A stretch of DNA of 64,000 nt, taken from NCBI GenBank assembly GCA_934101145.1, contig CAKOPZ010000003.1, forward strand, positions 1 through 64,000, in the 5' to 3' direction. The position numbers and the translations under genes were made by a program. This document shows, piece by piece, positions 18,000 through 27,642 of the stretch; positions within the stretch are counted from its first letter, which is position 1, and the number at the start of each line of letters is the position of its first letter. Source of the stretch: an uncultured Clostridia bacterium (lineage in GTDB: Bacteria > Bacillota > Clostridia > TANB77 > CAG-508). The notes beneath the pieces are model-generated. The model worked only from the letters and a program-made list of their open reading frames with translations. It was not told the DNA's origin and did no database searches.

Positions 18000-19737
18000 A
18001 TGTTTTTTCCTCACAAGATTTTTTCTTTATAATTACTACATAGATAGCAAATCCAATCAATGCAATAGCTGAAATTATATAACCTGTTTTTTCAAGTATC
18101 GTTCCAGTATATTTGCAATGTATTTTTCCTTGTGTTATATCCTCTGGAATTGTAATTTGCACAAAACCTTTATCAGATTCTGATGTTGTTAAATCAATTT
18201 CACTATCATTGCAATATAATTTTACGCTGTATCCTGGATAATATAAATATGGCAATTCAAAAATAGTTCCTTTGCTTGTGCTATTTATTTTGAAATCTAA
18301 TTCAAGTGCATATTTGTTTTCGTCGCTTATTATTGCGTTTCCATGTTTTATGCAAACTTTATCTTCTCTTGAAAGTAAATATCCCATTTGTTCATAGGCT
18401 GCCTTCATTGGTAAATAATCTCTATTAACACTTAGATGAGATATTTTTGGATTCTCTAAAACTCTACTTTCAAATGTATCATCTCTAACATATGGCTTAT
18501 CTCCTATAATAGAAGGAGTTTGATAAATGCTTAGTTCCTTTATTGTAAAAGCTGCAATTATAACAATTACAATAGTATATAAAATATTTTTTAATTTTTC
18601 TTTCTTTATAATATTTAATAAATAGCATACATTCATTGCCATAACTGAACTTAAAAAGAACATTGCAAAAGCTTCCATTCTCCATGCATATTGTACATTT
18701 GTTAAAATATGTGGCATATATATCCATGGAAATAAATTTGTACACATATACAATGAAACAATTCCCATTATAATATTTACAACATAGAAATCTTTGTATT
18801 TTTCTTCTATATGTCTATATGCAAGTGGAGTAAGTATTAACATTATAAGTGTTGGCATTCCTATTACAAAGGAAACTCCCGCCTTTTCTCCAATATCTTT
18901 TAAAAATTGTGAAGGTTTTATCGTATTCTTCATTACCCAGTAGCCACTTGTTCTCATTCTATCCGTATCAAATAAACTATAATTAGCATTTGATTGGAAT
19001 TCAAAAATTGGAATTATAAAAAATGCTGAGATCAAAAGTATAAATATAACATTAATTATGCATTTAATTATTACATCTTTTTTAAAGAAGTCTTTTAGAT
19101 GAAGTAATATATATATTATGCAAAATAAAGCAACATATGTTGTTGTAATAGTATGTGAAAGTATTAATCCTACAGCACCAATTGTTATGTAATAATGTTT
19201 TTTTCCTCCATTATGTAATAAATTATACAATCCTTGAAAAACGATCGGAATAAACATAAATGCAGAAATTTCTCCCATTGCAAATCTATTAAAATAAACT
19301 TCTAATCTATATGGAAATATCATATAGATTATTGATGATAAAAAAGAAATACCTTTATTCTTGGTTACCTCATATATAAAATTATACATAAATATTCCTG
19401 AAATAGGAATTGTAAGTGTAGCAAATATCTTTATACCTATACTTGCAGATTTTGTAAGTATAGCAAATATATATGGAATAAATGTTACAATAGGTCCATA
19501 AAAAGCTGTCATAGCATATCCAAAATCTCTACAAAAAAATGGTGTTACTAGGTAAGGAAATGAACCATTTTTTATTGAAAAAACTTCACTTAAAACACGT
19601 AAAATATGTATATATCCGTCATCCGTTTCATATAATTGAAGCCAAAAATACGGGATAGCTACAAGTAGCCCAAGTATTGCTATTATTAAATATTGAATCT
19701 TTTTTTTGCTTTTAATGTTTTCTATAATTTTTTCCAT
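17983..19737 (-). CDS. Polytopic membrane protein, PTPS-related domain type (first copy)
   Basis: 584 residues, a paralogue of the following gene. It shares the ETDDGYIHILRVLSEV loop after the first helix, the FYGPIVTFIPYIF motif, the FPYRLEVYFNRFA segment and the LLSREDKVCIKHGNA / YLYYPGYSVKL C-terminal blocks. The acidic loop after transmembrane helix 1 is the likely catalytic or metal site if these are GT-C-like enzymes. The last helix is followed by a basic tail. The tandem pair probably arose by duplication. Confidence 0.75.
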   Translation of the reverse strand: MEKIIENIKSKKKIQYLIIAILGLLVAIPYFWLQLYETDDGYIHILRVLSEVFSIKNGSFPYLVTPFFCRDFGYAMTAFYGPIVTFIPYIFAILTKSASIGIKIFATLTIPISGIFMYNFIYEVTKNKGISFLSSIIYMIFPYRLEVYFNRFAMGEISAFMFIPIVFQGLYNLLHNGGKKHYYITIGAVGLILSHTITTTYVALFCIIYILLHLKDFFKKDVIIKCIINVIFILLISAFFIIPIFEFQSNANYSLFDTDRMRTSGYWVMKNTIKPSQFLKDIGEKAGVSFVIGMPTLIMLILTPLAYRHIEEKYKDFYVVNIIMGIVSLYMCTNLFPWIYMPHILTNVQYAWRMEAFAMFFLSSVMAMNVCYLLNIIKKEKLKNILYTIVIVIIAAFTIKELSIYQTPSIIGDKPYVRDDTFESRVLENPKISHLSVNRDYLPMKAAYEQMGYLLSREDKVCIKHGNAIISDENKYALELDFKINSTSKGTIFELPYLYYPGYSVKLYCNDSEIDLTTSESDKGFVQITIPEDITQGKIHCKYTGTILEKTGYIISAIALIGFAIYVVIIKKKSCEEKTYERKI

Positions 19738-19768
19738 TTGTATTTCTCCTTTGATATTTTCTCACATA

Positions 19769-19797
19769 ATATTATCAAATAATATTAATTTTGGCAA
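19769..19797 (-). promoter_or_regulatory. Promoter of the twin membrane-protein operon
   Basis: On the minus strand TTGCCA, a 17-base spacer and TAATAT, close to the start codon. Confidence 0.5.
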
Positions 19798-19798
19798 G

Positions 19799-19827
19799 AA
19801 AAAAACAGCACTTATAAATGCTGTTTG
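19799..19827 (-). terminator. rpmF terminator
   Basis: On the minus strand the stem AAACAGCA / TGCTGTTT is followed by a T-run, immediately after the rpmF stop. Confidence 0.8.
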
Positions 19828-19835
19828 CTCATATA

Positions 19836-20018
19836 TTAGTTTTCTGATTTAGCAACTACTTCTTTTCCATCATAGTATCCACATGTTGGGCATACTCTGT
19901 GTTGTTTAATTAGTTCATGACAATGTGAACATTCAACTAAATTTTGGTTTTCTAATTTCCATGTTGATCTTTTTAAACCTGTTCTTGCTTTAGACCATCT
20001 TCTTTTTGGTTGTGCCAT
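19836..20018 (-). CDS. rpmF: Ribosomal protein L32
   Basis: 60 residues of the 50S subunit protein. It begins MAQPKRRWSKARTGLKRS and carries the four-Cys zinc ribbon in CSHCHELIKQHRVCPTCGYY. The usual upstream partner yceD (DUF177) is missing here, and the gene has its own strong promoter and terminator. Confidence 0.97.
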   Translation of the reverse strand: MAQPKRRWSKARTGLKRSTWKLENQNLVECSHCHELIKQHRVCPTCGYYDGKEVVAKSEN

Positions 20019-20092
20019 ACTTCATTCCCCCCTCGACTGTTATCTATTGTATATATCTATATTTAAATAGCTTTCAAAACTGATACCATAAA

Positions 20093-20121
20093 ATTATACT
20101 AACTTTTCCACTCTTTGTCAA
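20093..20121 (-). promoter_or_regulatory. rpmF promoter
   Basis: On the minus strand a near-consensus TTGACA, 17-base spacer and TATAAT. Confidence 0.8.
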
Positions 20122-20175
20122 GTGATATGAATAATTTTTTTGGCATATACGTTACTAAATGATAGTTTTTGAAGG

Positions 20176-20313
20176 TGCATAAGCAATATAATATTTCAAG
20201 GAAACGCGCAGCGGCCAAACGAAGCCGAAGGCTGAGTGCGATTCGAGCAGCCGTCAATTTTTTGAATTGGCTGCGAACGGCAAGTTTCTAAGAAATATTA
20301 TATTGCTTATGCA
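20176..20313. repeat. Family A structured repeat, copy 3
   Basis: 138 bp with perfect 21 bp terminal arms beginning TGCATAAGCAATATAATATT. The inner part of each arm (ATATAATATTT) is shared with copies 1 and 2, while the outer part differs between copies yet still pairs within each copy. The interior has stem-forming blocks GCAGCC / GGCTGC and AATTG / CAATT. It lies between the divergent rpmF and AsnB-like genes and fills much of a 398-base non-coding stretch. Confidence 0.85.
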
Positions 20314-20416
20314 TCAATCCAAATTTTAAAACTATTATCTTGTAGTATATACAATTATGTAAACAGTGCCATTTATATCCAATTTTGAATATACTATAAA
20401 TAAGTGGAGGAATTTT

Positions 20417-21657
20417 ATGGGTGGGTTTGTAGGTATAGTCAACTTAAAGAGAAATATATACTCAGAGAAAGAAAATATTATAAGAATGAGTCATACTTTA
20501 GAAAGTATTGGCCCTGATGAATGTGGATATTTTATGGACGACAATATTATTTTATCTCACAGAAGGCTCATAGTAATAGACCCTGAAGGTCGGAAAACAG
20601 CCAATGACATTTAGCTTTAATAAAACTGAGTATACTATAGTTTTTGCAGGTCAAATATATAATATTGATGATTTAAAAGAAGAATTAATTTCTCAAAATT
20701 TCGAATTAGAAACACATTCAGATACAGAAATTTTACTTAAATCATATATTTATTTTGGTGAAAGCATTGTATCAAAACTAAATGGGATCTTTTCTTTTGC
20801 GATATGGAATAATAAAAGTAAAAACATTTTTATTGCTAGAGATCAACTAGGTATAATGCCTTTATACTATTATAAAACAAATGATATTTTTATTTTTTCT
20901 ACTGACATAAAAGCAATATTAAAACACTCTCTTATTTTTAATAATATTTCAATTGAAAAGTATCCATTAAATAGCAATACAGATTCTCATATTGCTAAAA
21001 CGATCTTTAATAATATTTATGAATTATTACCTGCAAATAGTATGTTATATCAAAAAGGAGCAATTTCCTTTAATCAGTATTGGAAAGCAAACACAAAGTT
21101 TCTTATGGAGGATATTGAATCCACTTATAATAATGTTTATAAATTAACAGAAAATGCATTAAAACATCAATTAGTTTCAGATGTTCCTTTTTGTTTATTT
21201 TTATCCAATCCATACACATACAAATTATTAATAAAATATGCACTAAATCATTGTCAAAATAAGCATATAAGAAAGTTAAATGTTTATGTGTTACATTGTA
21301 TGGATTCAAATTTTCAAAGCTTAGAAGTCAATTTAGCAGATAATATTAATAGTATTTTTCAAACAGATATAAATATCATTGTTAATACCATTTTTATAGA
21401 TAATTGTAGCAAAGATTCAGTATTAGATACCATATGTAAAGCAATAAAGCAAGAATATAATATATGTATTTTCGATACTGCTATTGATAAGTTGTTTAGA
21501 GTAAATGAAATATATAACATTAAATTCATTCAAAAGATATTTAAAACTGCAAGAAATATACGGTCTTAATATAAAATTTCCGTTTTTAGATATTCAGTTA
21601 CTTCAATATATTCAAAGCATCCCAGATAATATGCTTCCGAAAGCTATAATAACATGA
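20417..21657 (+). CDS. AsnB-like pseudoenzyme, readable only with two +1 shifts at CGG
   Basis: Related to glutamine-dependent asparagine synthetase. The N-terminal Ntn domain runs from MGGFVGIVN through ESIGPDECGYF, ILSHRRLIVID and QIYNIDDLKEEL; the synthetase domain ends with IKFPFLDIQLLQYIQSIP. As three frames it is broken, but skipping C at two in-frame CGG codons gives one protein of about 412 residues with GGKQPM and NIGLNIKFPFLD exactly where the family has them. Catalysis should be lost: the Ntn Cys is Gly (MGG for MCG) and the SGGLDSS pyrophosphatase loop is replaced by LFLSNPYTY. It also stops about 100 residues early. GGAGG precedes the ATG. A conventional decaying pseudogene is the alternative, but there are no other stops or indels. 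Confidence 0.7.
20591..20593 (+). other. In-frame CGG at a +1 shift site (AsnB-like, site 1)
   Basis: The zero frame reads GGT CGG AAA and stops seven codons later. Skipping the C reads GGT GGA AAA CAG CCA ATG, giving the family motif GGKQPM. Confidence 0.75.
21561..21563 (+). other. In-frame CGG at a +1 shift site (AsnB-like, site 2)
   Basis: The zero frame reads ATA CGG TCT TAA. Skipping the C reads ATA GGT CTT AAT and restores the conserved GL-x3-FPFLD segment. Confidence 0.75.
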
Positions 21658-21688
21658 AAAAATCAGTCTGATTTTCAGACTGATTTTA
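21658..21688. terminator. Bidirectional terminator between AsnB-like gene and ppdK
   Basis: The stem AATCAGTCTGA / TCAGACTGATT is flanked by A-run and T-rich sequence between convergent genes. Confidence 0.8.
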
Positions 21689-21702
21689 AATTATTTTTTT
21701 AT

Positions 21703-24324
21703 TTATCTTGGATATTTAATTGCCGCTTGTGAAGCTGCAAGTCTAGCTATTGGAACTCTAAATGGTGAACAAGAAACATATGTTAACCCAATTCTGTGGC
21801 AATATTCTACAGAACTTGGCTCTCCTCCATGCTCTCCGCATATTCCAAGTTCAATATCTGGTCTTGTTTTTCTTCCTAAATCTATGGCCATTTCAACAAG
21901 CTTACCTACACCCTTTTGGTCAATTCTCTTGAATGGATCATTGTCATATATTTTTTTATCATAATATTCTCCTAAGAATTTTCCTGCATCATCACGACTA
22001 AATCCAAATGTCATTTGAGTTAAATCGTTTGTACCAAATGAGAAGAATTCAGCTTCTTTTGCAATTTCATCTGCAAGTAGTGCTGCTCTTGGAATTTCAA
22101 TCATTGTGCCAACCATATATTCAAGATTAGCATTTTTCTCTTTTATAATATCAGATGCTGTTTTGGTAACAATATCTTTTACATATTGAAGCTCTTTAAT
22201 TTCTCCAACTAGAGGAATCATAATTTCTGGTTTTACTTTTATTCCTTCATTTTGAACATTTATAGCTGCTTCAATAATAGCTCTTGTTTGCATTTCTCCT
22301 ATTTCAGGATATGTTACATCAAGTCTGCAACCTCTATGCCCCATCATAGGATTAAATTCATGAAGACCATTTACAACATTCTTTAACTCTTCAAAAGTCA
22401 TATTCATATCTTTTGCAAGAGCTTCTATTTCTTCATCTGTGTGTGGCAAAAATTCATGTAGTGGTGGATCAAGTAATCTTATTGTAACTGGAAGCCCTTT
22501 CATCTCTCTAAATAAGCCCTCGAAATCTCCTCTTTGCATTGGAAGAAGCTTTGCTAATGCATTTTTTCTTTGTTCAACTGTTTTTGAAACAATCATTTCT
22601 CTAATTGCTGCAATTCTTTCTGGTGCAAAGAACATATGCTCTGTTCTACATAGTCCAATACCCTGTGCTCCGAACTCATATGCTTGTTTTGCATCTCTTG
22701 GTGTATCAGCATTTGTTCTAACTTCCATCTGTCTATATTTATCTGCCCATTCCATAAATGTCGCAAAATTTCCAGATACAGATGCAGCAACAGTATCAAT
22801 TCTTTCTCCATACACATTTCCCGTAGAACCATCAAGCGAAATCCAATCACCTTCATGATATTTTTTTCCATCAACACTAAAGAATTTTTCTTCTTCATTT
22901 ACTATAACATCACCACATCCAGCAACACAGCATGTTCCCATTCCACGTGCAACAACTGCTGCATGTGATGTCATTCCACCTCTAACTGTTAAAACACCAT
23001 GGCATACATTCATACCATCAATGTCTTCTGGAGATGTTTCAAGTCTAACTAAAACAAGATCTTTTTCTCCTTGGTCATGAAGCTCAACTGCTCTTTCTGC
23101 TGTAAATACAACTTTACCAGTTGCTGCTCCAGGTGATGCAGCAAGTCCTGTAGTTATTGGAGTTGCCACTCTTAGCTTTTCAGAATCAAAGTTTGGATGA
23201 AGTAATTGATCAAGCTGATTTGGTTCAACTCTTAAAACAGCTTCTTTTTCATCAATCATTCCTTCAGCAACTAAATCAACTGCAATTTTTAATGCAGCAT
23301 TTGCTGTTCTTTTTCCATTTCTAGTTTGCAAGAAATATAATTTTCCATGTTCAATTGTAAACTCCATATCTTGCATATCTTTGTAATGTCTTTCAAGTTT
23401 ATTTGCATACATAATAAAATCTTCATAGGCTTTTTTGTTAGTACTTTCAAGTTTGGCAATAGGTTCTGGTGTTCTTACACCTGCAACAACGTCTTCTCCC
23501 TGTGCATTCATTAAATATTCTCCAAATATTTTATTTTCACCTGTAGCAGGGTTACGAGAAAATGCAACTCCAGTTCCGCAATCTTCTCCCATATTACCAA
23601 ATACCATTTCTTGAACATTAACTGCTGTTCCCCAATTAGATGGAATATCATTTAATTTTCTATATGTTATAGCTCTAGGATTATTCCAAGATCTAAACAC
23701 AGCTTCAATAGCTTCAATTAATTGCTCTGATGGATTGTTTGGAAATTCACTATTTTTTTCTTTTTTATAAATCGCCTTAAATCTAACAACCAATTCTTTT
23801 AAATCTTCTGCTGTAAGTTCAGTATCAAGTTTTGCTCCTTTTTCTGCTTTCATTTTATCAATTTCTTCTTCAAATAATGATTTTTGTATTTCCATAACAA
23901 CATCACTATACATTTGAATAAATCTTCTGTAACTATCATATGCAAATCTTTCGTTCTTTTTAGCAAGTGTTTGTACAACATCTTCATTTAAGCCCAAATT
24001 AAGTATTGTATCCATCATTCCGGGCATAGATGCTCTTGCTCCTGAACGAACTGATACAAGTAGTGGATTTTCTGTACTTCCAAATTTTTTACCAGATATT
24101 TTTTCAAGTTCTGACAAGCTATTAAATATTTGTTCTCTCACATCATCACTAATGTTTTTGTTGTCGTCATAGTATTTAATGCAAGCCTCTGTTGTAACTG
24201 TAAAACCTTGTGGTATAGGAAGTCCAAGGTTTGTCATTTCAGCCAAATTTGCTCCTTTTCCTCCTAATAGTTCACGCATTGATGCATTGCCTTCTTTAAA
24301 TAAATATACATATTTATTTGCCAT
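21703..24324 (-). CDS. ppdK: Pyruvate, phosphate dikinase
   Basis: 873 residues, standard for clostridial PPDK. It interconverts PEP, AMP and PPi with pyruvate, ATP and Pi, usually glycolytic in anaerobes. The N-terminal ATP-grasp domain starts with GGKGANLAEM and holds SVRSGARASMPGMMDTILN. The swivelling domain carries the phosphoryl His in GGMTSHAAVVARGMGTCCV near residue 455. The C-terminal TIM barrel has CRTEHMFF, MGHRGCRL, FGTNDLTQM and the catalytic Cys region GICGEHGG. GGAGG precedes the ATG. Confidence 0.97.
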   Translation of the reverse strand: MANKYVYLFKEGNASMRELLGGKGANLAEMTNLGLPIPQGFTVTTEACIKYYDDNKNISDDVREQIFNSLSELEKISGKKFGSTENPLLVSVRSGARASMPGMMDTILNLGLNEDVVQTLAKKNERFAYDSYRRFIQMYSDVVMEIQKSLFEEEIDKMKAEKGAKLDTELTAEDLKELVVRFKAIYKKEKNSEFPNNPSEQLIEAIEAVFRSWNNPRAITYRKLNDIPSNWGTAVNVQEMVFGNMGEDCGTGVAFSRNPATGENKIFGEYLMNAQGEDVVAGVRTPEPIAKLESTNKKAYEDFIMYANKLERHYKDMQDMEFTIEHGKLYFLQTRNGKRTANAALKIAVDLVAEGMIDEKEAVLRVEPNQLDQLLHPNFDSEKLRVATPITTGLAASPGAATGKVVFTAERAVELHDQGEKDLVLVRLETSPEDIDGMNVCHGVLTVRGGMTSHAAVVARGMGTCCVAGCGDVIVNEEEKFFSVDGKKYHEGDWISLDGSTGNVYGERIDTVAASVSGNFATFMEWADKYRQMEVRTNADTPRDAKQAYEFGAQGIGLCRTEHMFFAPERIAAIREMIVSKTVEQRKNALAKLLPMQRGDFEGLFREMKGLPVTIRLLDPPLHEFLPHTDEEIEALAKDMNMTFEELKNVVNGLHEFNPMMGHRGCRLDVTYPEIGEMQTRAIIEAAINVQNEGIKVKPEIMIPLVGEIKELQYVKDIVTKTASDIIKEKNANLEYMVGTMIEIPRAALLADEIAKEAEFFSFGTNDLTQMTFGFSRDDAGKFLGEYYDKKIYDNDPFKRIDQKGVGKLVEMAIDLGRKTRPDIELGICGEHGGEPSSVEYCHRIGLTYVSCSPFRVPIARLAASQAAIKYPR

Positions 24325-24362
24325 AAGTATCCTCCTTAATTCTTTTGTTTCAAATCAAAACA

Positions 24363-24391
24363 ATTATATATATAAATTGTGAAAAAGTAAA
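24363..24391 (-). promoter_or_regulatory. ppdK promoter
   Basis: On the minus strand TTTACT, a 17-base spacer and TATAAT. Confidence 0.65.
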
Positions 24392-24417
24392 CAAAATTAT
24401 TCGCTTTTTGCTAAAAT

Positions 24418-24702
24418 TTATTTTATAATTTTCGATATAAAATCATGATATAACATTCCCCCAAGTATTACTTCACACACAAGTATTGCAGGAAAACCTA
24501 TAACAAAACGCATCTTTTTAGTTTTGTGTCTAAATGTATACATTCCTGCAATAGCTCCAATGCTTCCTCCTAGAAGTGCTAATATAAATAAAGTATGTTC
24601 TTTAATTCTCCATTTTCCATATTTTGCTCTTCTTTTATCAATATACATAACAAGAAATGCAATTAAATTTATTATTACTAAATATATTATAAAATATTTC
24701 AT
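24418..24702 (-). CDS. DUF1294 membrane protein
   Basis: About 94 residues. Two or three hydrophobic segments flank the DUF1294 signature YIDKRRAKYGKWRIKE and the LALLGGSIGAIAGMYTFRHKT stretch; the latter is diagnostic. Function is unknown. The start MKYFIIY follows a GGAG box; the frame is open for 11 codons upstream without one. Confidence 0.85.
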   Translation of the reverse strand: MKYFIIYLVIINLIAFLVMYIDKRRAKYGKWRIKEHTLFILALLGGSIGAIAGMYTFRHKTKKMRFVIGFPAILVCEVILGGMLYHDFISKIIK

Positions 24703-24820
24703 TTTTAATCTCCAATCTAAAAAAACAAAAATCACAATACAGTTATACTAAAAAATCATATAATCTGTAAAGTGATTTTATTAAAATTTTATAAAATATT
24801 CATACAACACAATTCACCAA

Positions 24821-26473
24821 TTATTTCTCAATAACTTCATCTGTATAAATATGCAATTTTACCAATATTCTATATAATTTCGTACCAAAAGGAATCATCA
24901 TAATATCTTCTTTTGATAAAATCCTTAAACCGAAAATCGCAACTGCATACGCAACAACTCCAACTATAATAGAACATAATGTACTTATTGTATTTCCTAC
25001 AACTTTGTGTATTCCTGAATATGCCAAGAATACACATATTCCCATTATTACAGTCGCAATAATAGGTTTGATAATATTTTTCTTAAAGTCAAATTTCACT
25101 TTTAACTTTTTATTTAATGCTGTAAAGCATATTGAAAATGCAAGTATTTGACATGCAACCGAACCCATTGCAGCTCCTTTAATTCCAATTGCTGGATTGC
25201 ATACTAATACCACGTTTAAAATTGTTTTAGTAAATACACCTAGTCCAAGTGCAACAACTGGAACTCTAGGCAAATTCAATCCATAAAGTCCACCATTTAT
25301 AGTTTGGTTTAAAGCTGTAAATATCATTGATATTGTTGATATTTGAAGTATAATAGCTCCATCTGATGCAGTAGGATAAATCATTTTTAGTATAGGGTTT
25401 GCAAGCACTGCAAGTCCCATTGCACATGGTAATATTATAAGTATTGATATGAATACCGAAAATGTTAATCTCTTTGATGCTATATCATTTTCTTTTTTAG
25501 CAATTGACTCTGATATTGAAGGAACAAGTGCTGTAGAAAAAGCTGTATTTATTGCAAGTGGGAATGTAATCAAAGTATCTATTTTTGAAAGTATACCTGT
25601 TTGTGACATTGCAAGTGTTTCAAGTTGATCTTTTGCCATTCCTGCATTTCTATAAGCATATTGAATACAATTGCTTACTGTTGTCGTATCTATTACAGAG
25701 CTTATAACAGAAATAATTGAACTTAATGTTATAGGTATAGATATCATAAGAATTGTTTTCAAAAGTTGTTTGTCCGTTTTTTTATCTTCACTGGATGCTT
25801 GTCCTTTTTCTGGAACAATTTTATTTCTTTTATAATACATCATCATATACACAAATGTAATTATGATTGCCATTGTAGTTGACAAATTACCTGCTGCAGC
25901 CATTATATAAGCATCTTTTCCTATACATGCATATACAAATGTAATTGAAAGCACGCAGTTTAAAAATTGTTCAAGTGTTTGTGATACACTCGTTGGTTTC
26001 ATATTTTGTTGTCCTGCAAAATATCCTCTCATAACAGCTGAAATAGAGACAAATACAATTGCAGGTGCTAGCACCTTCATTACATATGCTGTATCTGGTA
26101 CATTTAAAATATTTCTTGCAATAAAGTCTGCTCCAAAAAATAATCCAAATGAAAAGATTAATCCAAGTGTTGAGAAAAATCTCATTGCAACTTTAAAAAT
26201 TCTTTGAGCTCCTTTTTTATCTCCTGTTGCAAGTCTTTCTGAAATCAATTTTGAAATAACACTAGGTATTCCTATAGATGAAAGAGTTAAAAGAAGTGAA
26301 TATATTTGGTATCCTGCTGAATAATATCCAACTCCTGTATCTCCAAATCCTTCTATATTTGTAATTACTAGCTTATATATTAGTCCTAAAAATTTAATAA
26401 GTAATTGTGAGCACATCAAAATGACAACATTTTTCATAAATGATGTGCCTTTTTTTGTTTTATTTTCTTCCAA
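24821..26473 (-). CDS. SpoVB/MurJ-type polysaccharide flippase
   Basis: About 550 residues with roughly fourteen transmembrane segments. The order is typical of MATE-like MOP exporters: KNVVILMCSQLLIKFLGLIYK at the first helix, GYYSAGYQIYSLLLTLSSIG, then MRGYFAGQQNMKPT and LNQTINGGLYGL. Members of this group include SpoVB (spore cortex) and YtgP/MurJ (lipid II flipping). Which role applies cannot be told from motifs. A TTG start after AGAGGTGA is preferred; an ATG ten codons upstream lacks a ribosome binding site. Confidence 0.85.
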   Translation of the reverse strand: MEENKTKKGTSFMKNVVILMCSQLLIKFLGLIYKLVITNIEGFGDTGVGYYSAGYQIYSLLLTLSSIGIPSVISKLISERLATGDKKGAQRIFKVAMRFFSTLGLIFSFGLFFGADFIARNILNVPDTAYVMKVLAPAIVFVSISAVMRGYFAGQQNMKPTSVSQTLEQFLNCVLSITFVYACIGKDAYIMAAAGNLSTTMAIIITFVYMMMYYKRNKIVPEKGQASSEDKKTDKQLLKTILMISIPITLSSIISVISSVIDTTTVSNCIQYAYRNAGMAKDQLETLAMSQTGILSKIDTLITFPLAINTAFSTALVPSISESIAKKENDIASKRLTFSVFISILIILPCAMGLAVLANPILKMIYPTASDGAIILQISTISMIFTALNQTINGGLYGLNLPRVPVVALGLGVFTKTILNVVLVCNPAIGIKGAAMGSVACQILAFSICFTALNKKLKVKFDFKKNIIKPIIATVIMGICVFLAYSGIHKVVGNTISTLCSIIVGVVAYAVAIFGLRILSKEDIMMIPFGTKLYRILVKLHIYTDEVIEK

Positions 26474-26546
26474 TTTTTCACCTCTTTTGATTAATTCTAC
26501 CATTATATTTCTTTGAATTCTATATTTTCACAATAATTTCACATAT

Positions 26547-27626
26547 CTATTTTTTAGTTATCTTATATTTGTCTGCATTTACAAAATCAAATTTAGGCAT
26601 AGCTCCAATATTATCTGGTGAATGAATTGGTAATTGGCATAAATCATAGCCAGGAAGTTCGTTACCTTCAACAAAAACAGGTCCTGTAGGTGTTATTGCA
26701 ACATCCCATCCCACATATCCTATTTCAGGAATTTCAAATGAAGCTTTTTTGCACATTTCTAAAACTTCATTCCAGTATGGAATCTGAAATCCAGGAATCT
26801 TGCAGTCTGTTACAGGGTGCTTTTCATATATATGTTTCTTTTTATCCATTGCAGGATATTTTATAATACCTGTTTTTTCATCAACAGGTGTAACCATTCC
26901 ACCACTTGTAAAGTTATCTATACATTTTCCGTTTCCAATACGACAGCATGCATAAACAACACGACATTTTAATTTAGCATTTTTTCTCTCCTCTGTTGGA
27001 ATACTTATATATGGTTTATTATCATCTGTTGTAATAATTGTTATAACTCTTATTGTATTAATAGAGCCTGGATATAGCTTATCTAGGTCTGGATGCTGTT
27101 TAATTATTTCTTCAAGCTCATAATTTGCTCCCTCTCTTGTTAGATAATCATATATTTTATCAATTGAATCATACTCAGAAGTTTTTACTTTTTCAATTCC
27201 AATTCCACCAAAATTGTCAATTGGTTTTGCCATAAAAGTATCATGTTTATTTAAAAATTCTATAACCCTTTCCTTCTCTGTACCATTTACCTTTATCCAA
27301 TCTCTTTTTAAATACTCTTTGAATCTTTCATTAAATTCGTCTTTGTTTACAAAGTAATGAAGATAATCCATATCGCAGTATCTTTTGTAAAGCATAGCAT
27401 TTCTGCCTCTGGTTAGATATGTATTTCTTTCTTCATCTGTTCTTTTATAAAACTCAAACAAATAATAATCACTATATCCTGCGCCATATTTTCTGGCACA
27501 TTTTTGCATATCAAGTAAAATACTCAATTTAGATTTGCCATTTTCCTTTTGCACCTTTTTTATAGTCTCTCTCATGGCTTTTGTATCCATTGTTTTTAAT
27601 CTTTTTAATATATACACTATACCCAT
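26547..27626 (-). CDS. Sugar-transfer-associated ATP-grasp protein
   Basis: 359 residues of the ATPgrasp_ST family, found in capsule and teichoic-type loci. The ATP-grasp parts visible are FMAKPIDNFGGIGIEKV (Lys and glycine-rich loop) near residue 135, a NTIRVITI strand and the metal-binding VGWDVAITPTGPVFVEGNE near the C-terminus. These enzymes form carboxylate-amine type bonds; the substrate is unknown. It is flanked by the flippase and glyQS in the same direction. GGAG precedes the ATG. Confidence 0.82.
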   Translation of the reverse strand: MGIVYILKRLKTMDTKAMRETIKKVQKENGKSKLSILLDMQKCARKYGAGYSDYYLFEFYKRTDEERNTYLTRGRNAMLYKRYCDMDYLHYFVNKDEFNERFKEYLKRDWIKVNGTEKERVIEFLNKHDTFMAKPIDNFGGIGIEKVKTSEYDSIDKIYDYLTREGANYELEEIIKQHPDLDKLYPGSINTIRVITIITTDDNKPYISIPTEERKNAKLKCRVVYACCRIGNGKCIDNFTSGGMVTPVDEKTGIIKYPAMDKKKHIYEKHPVTDCKIPGFQIPYWNEVLEMCKKASFEIPEIGYVGWDVAITPTGPVFVEGNELPGYDLCQLPIHSPDNIGAMPKFDFVNADKYKITKK

Positions 27627-27642
27627 AATTTACTCCTTATCT

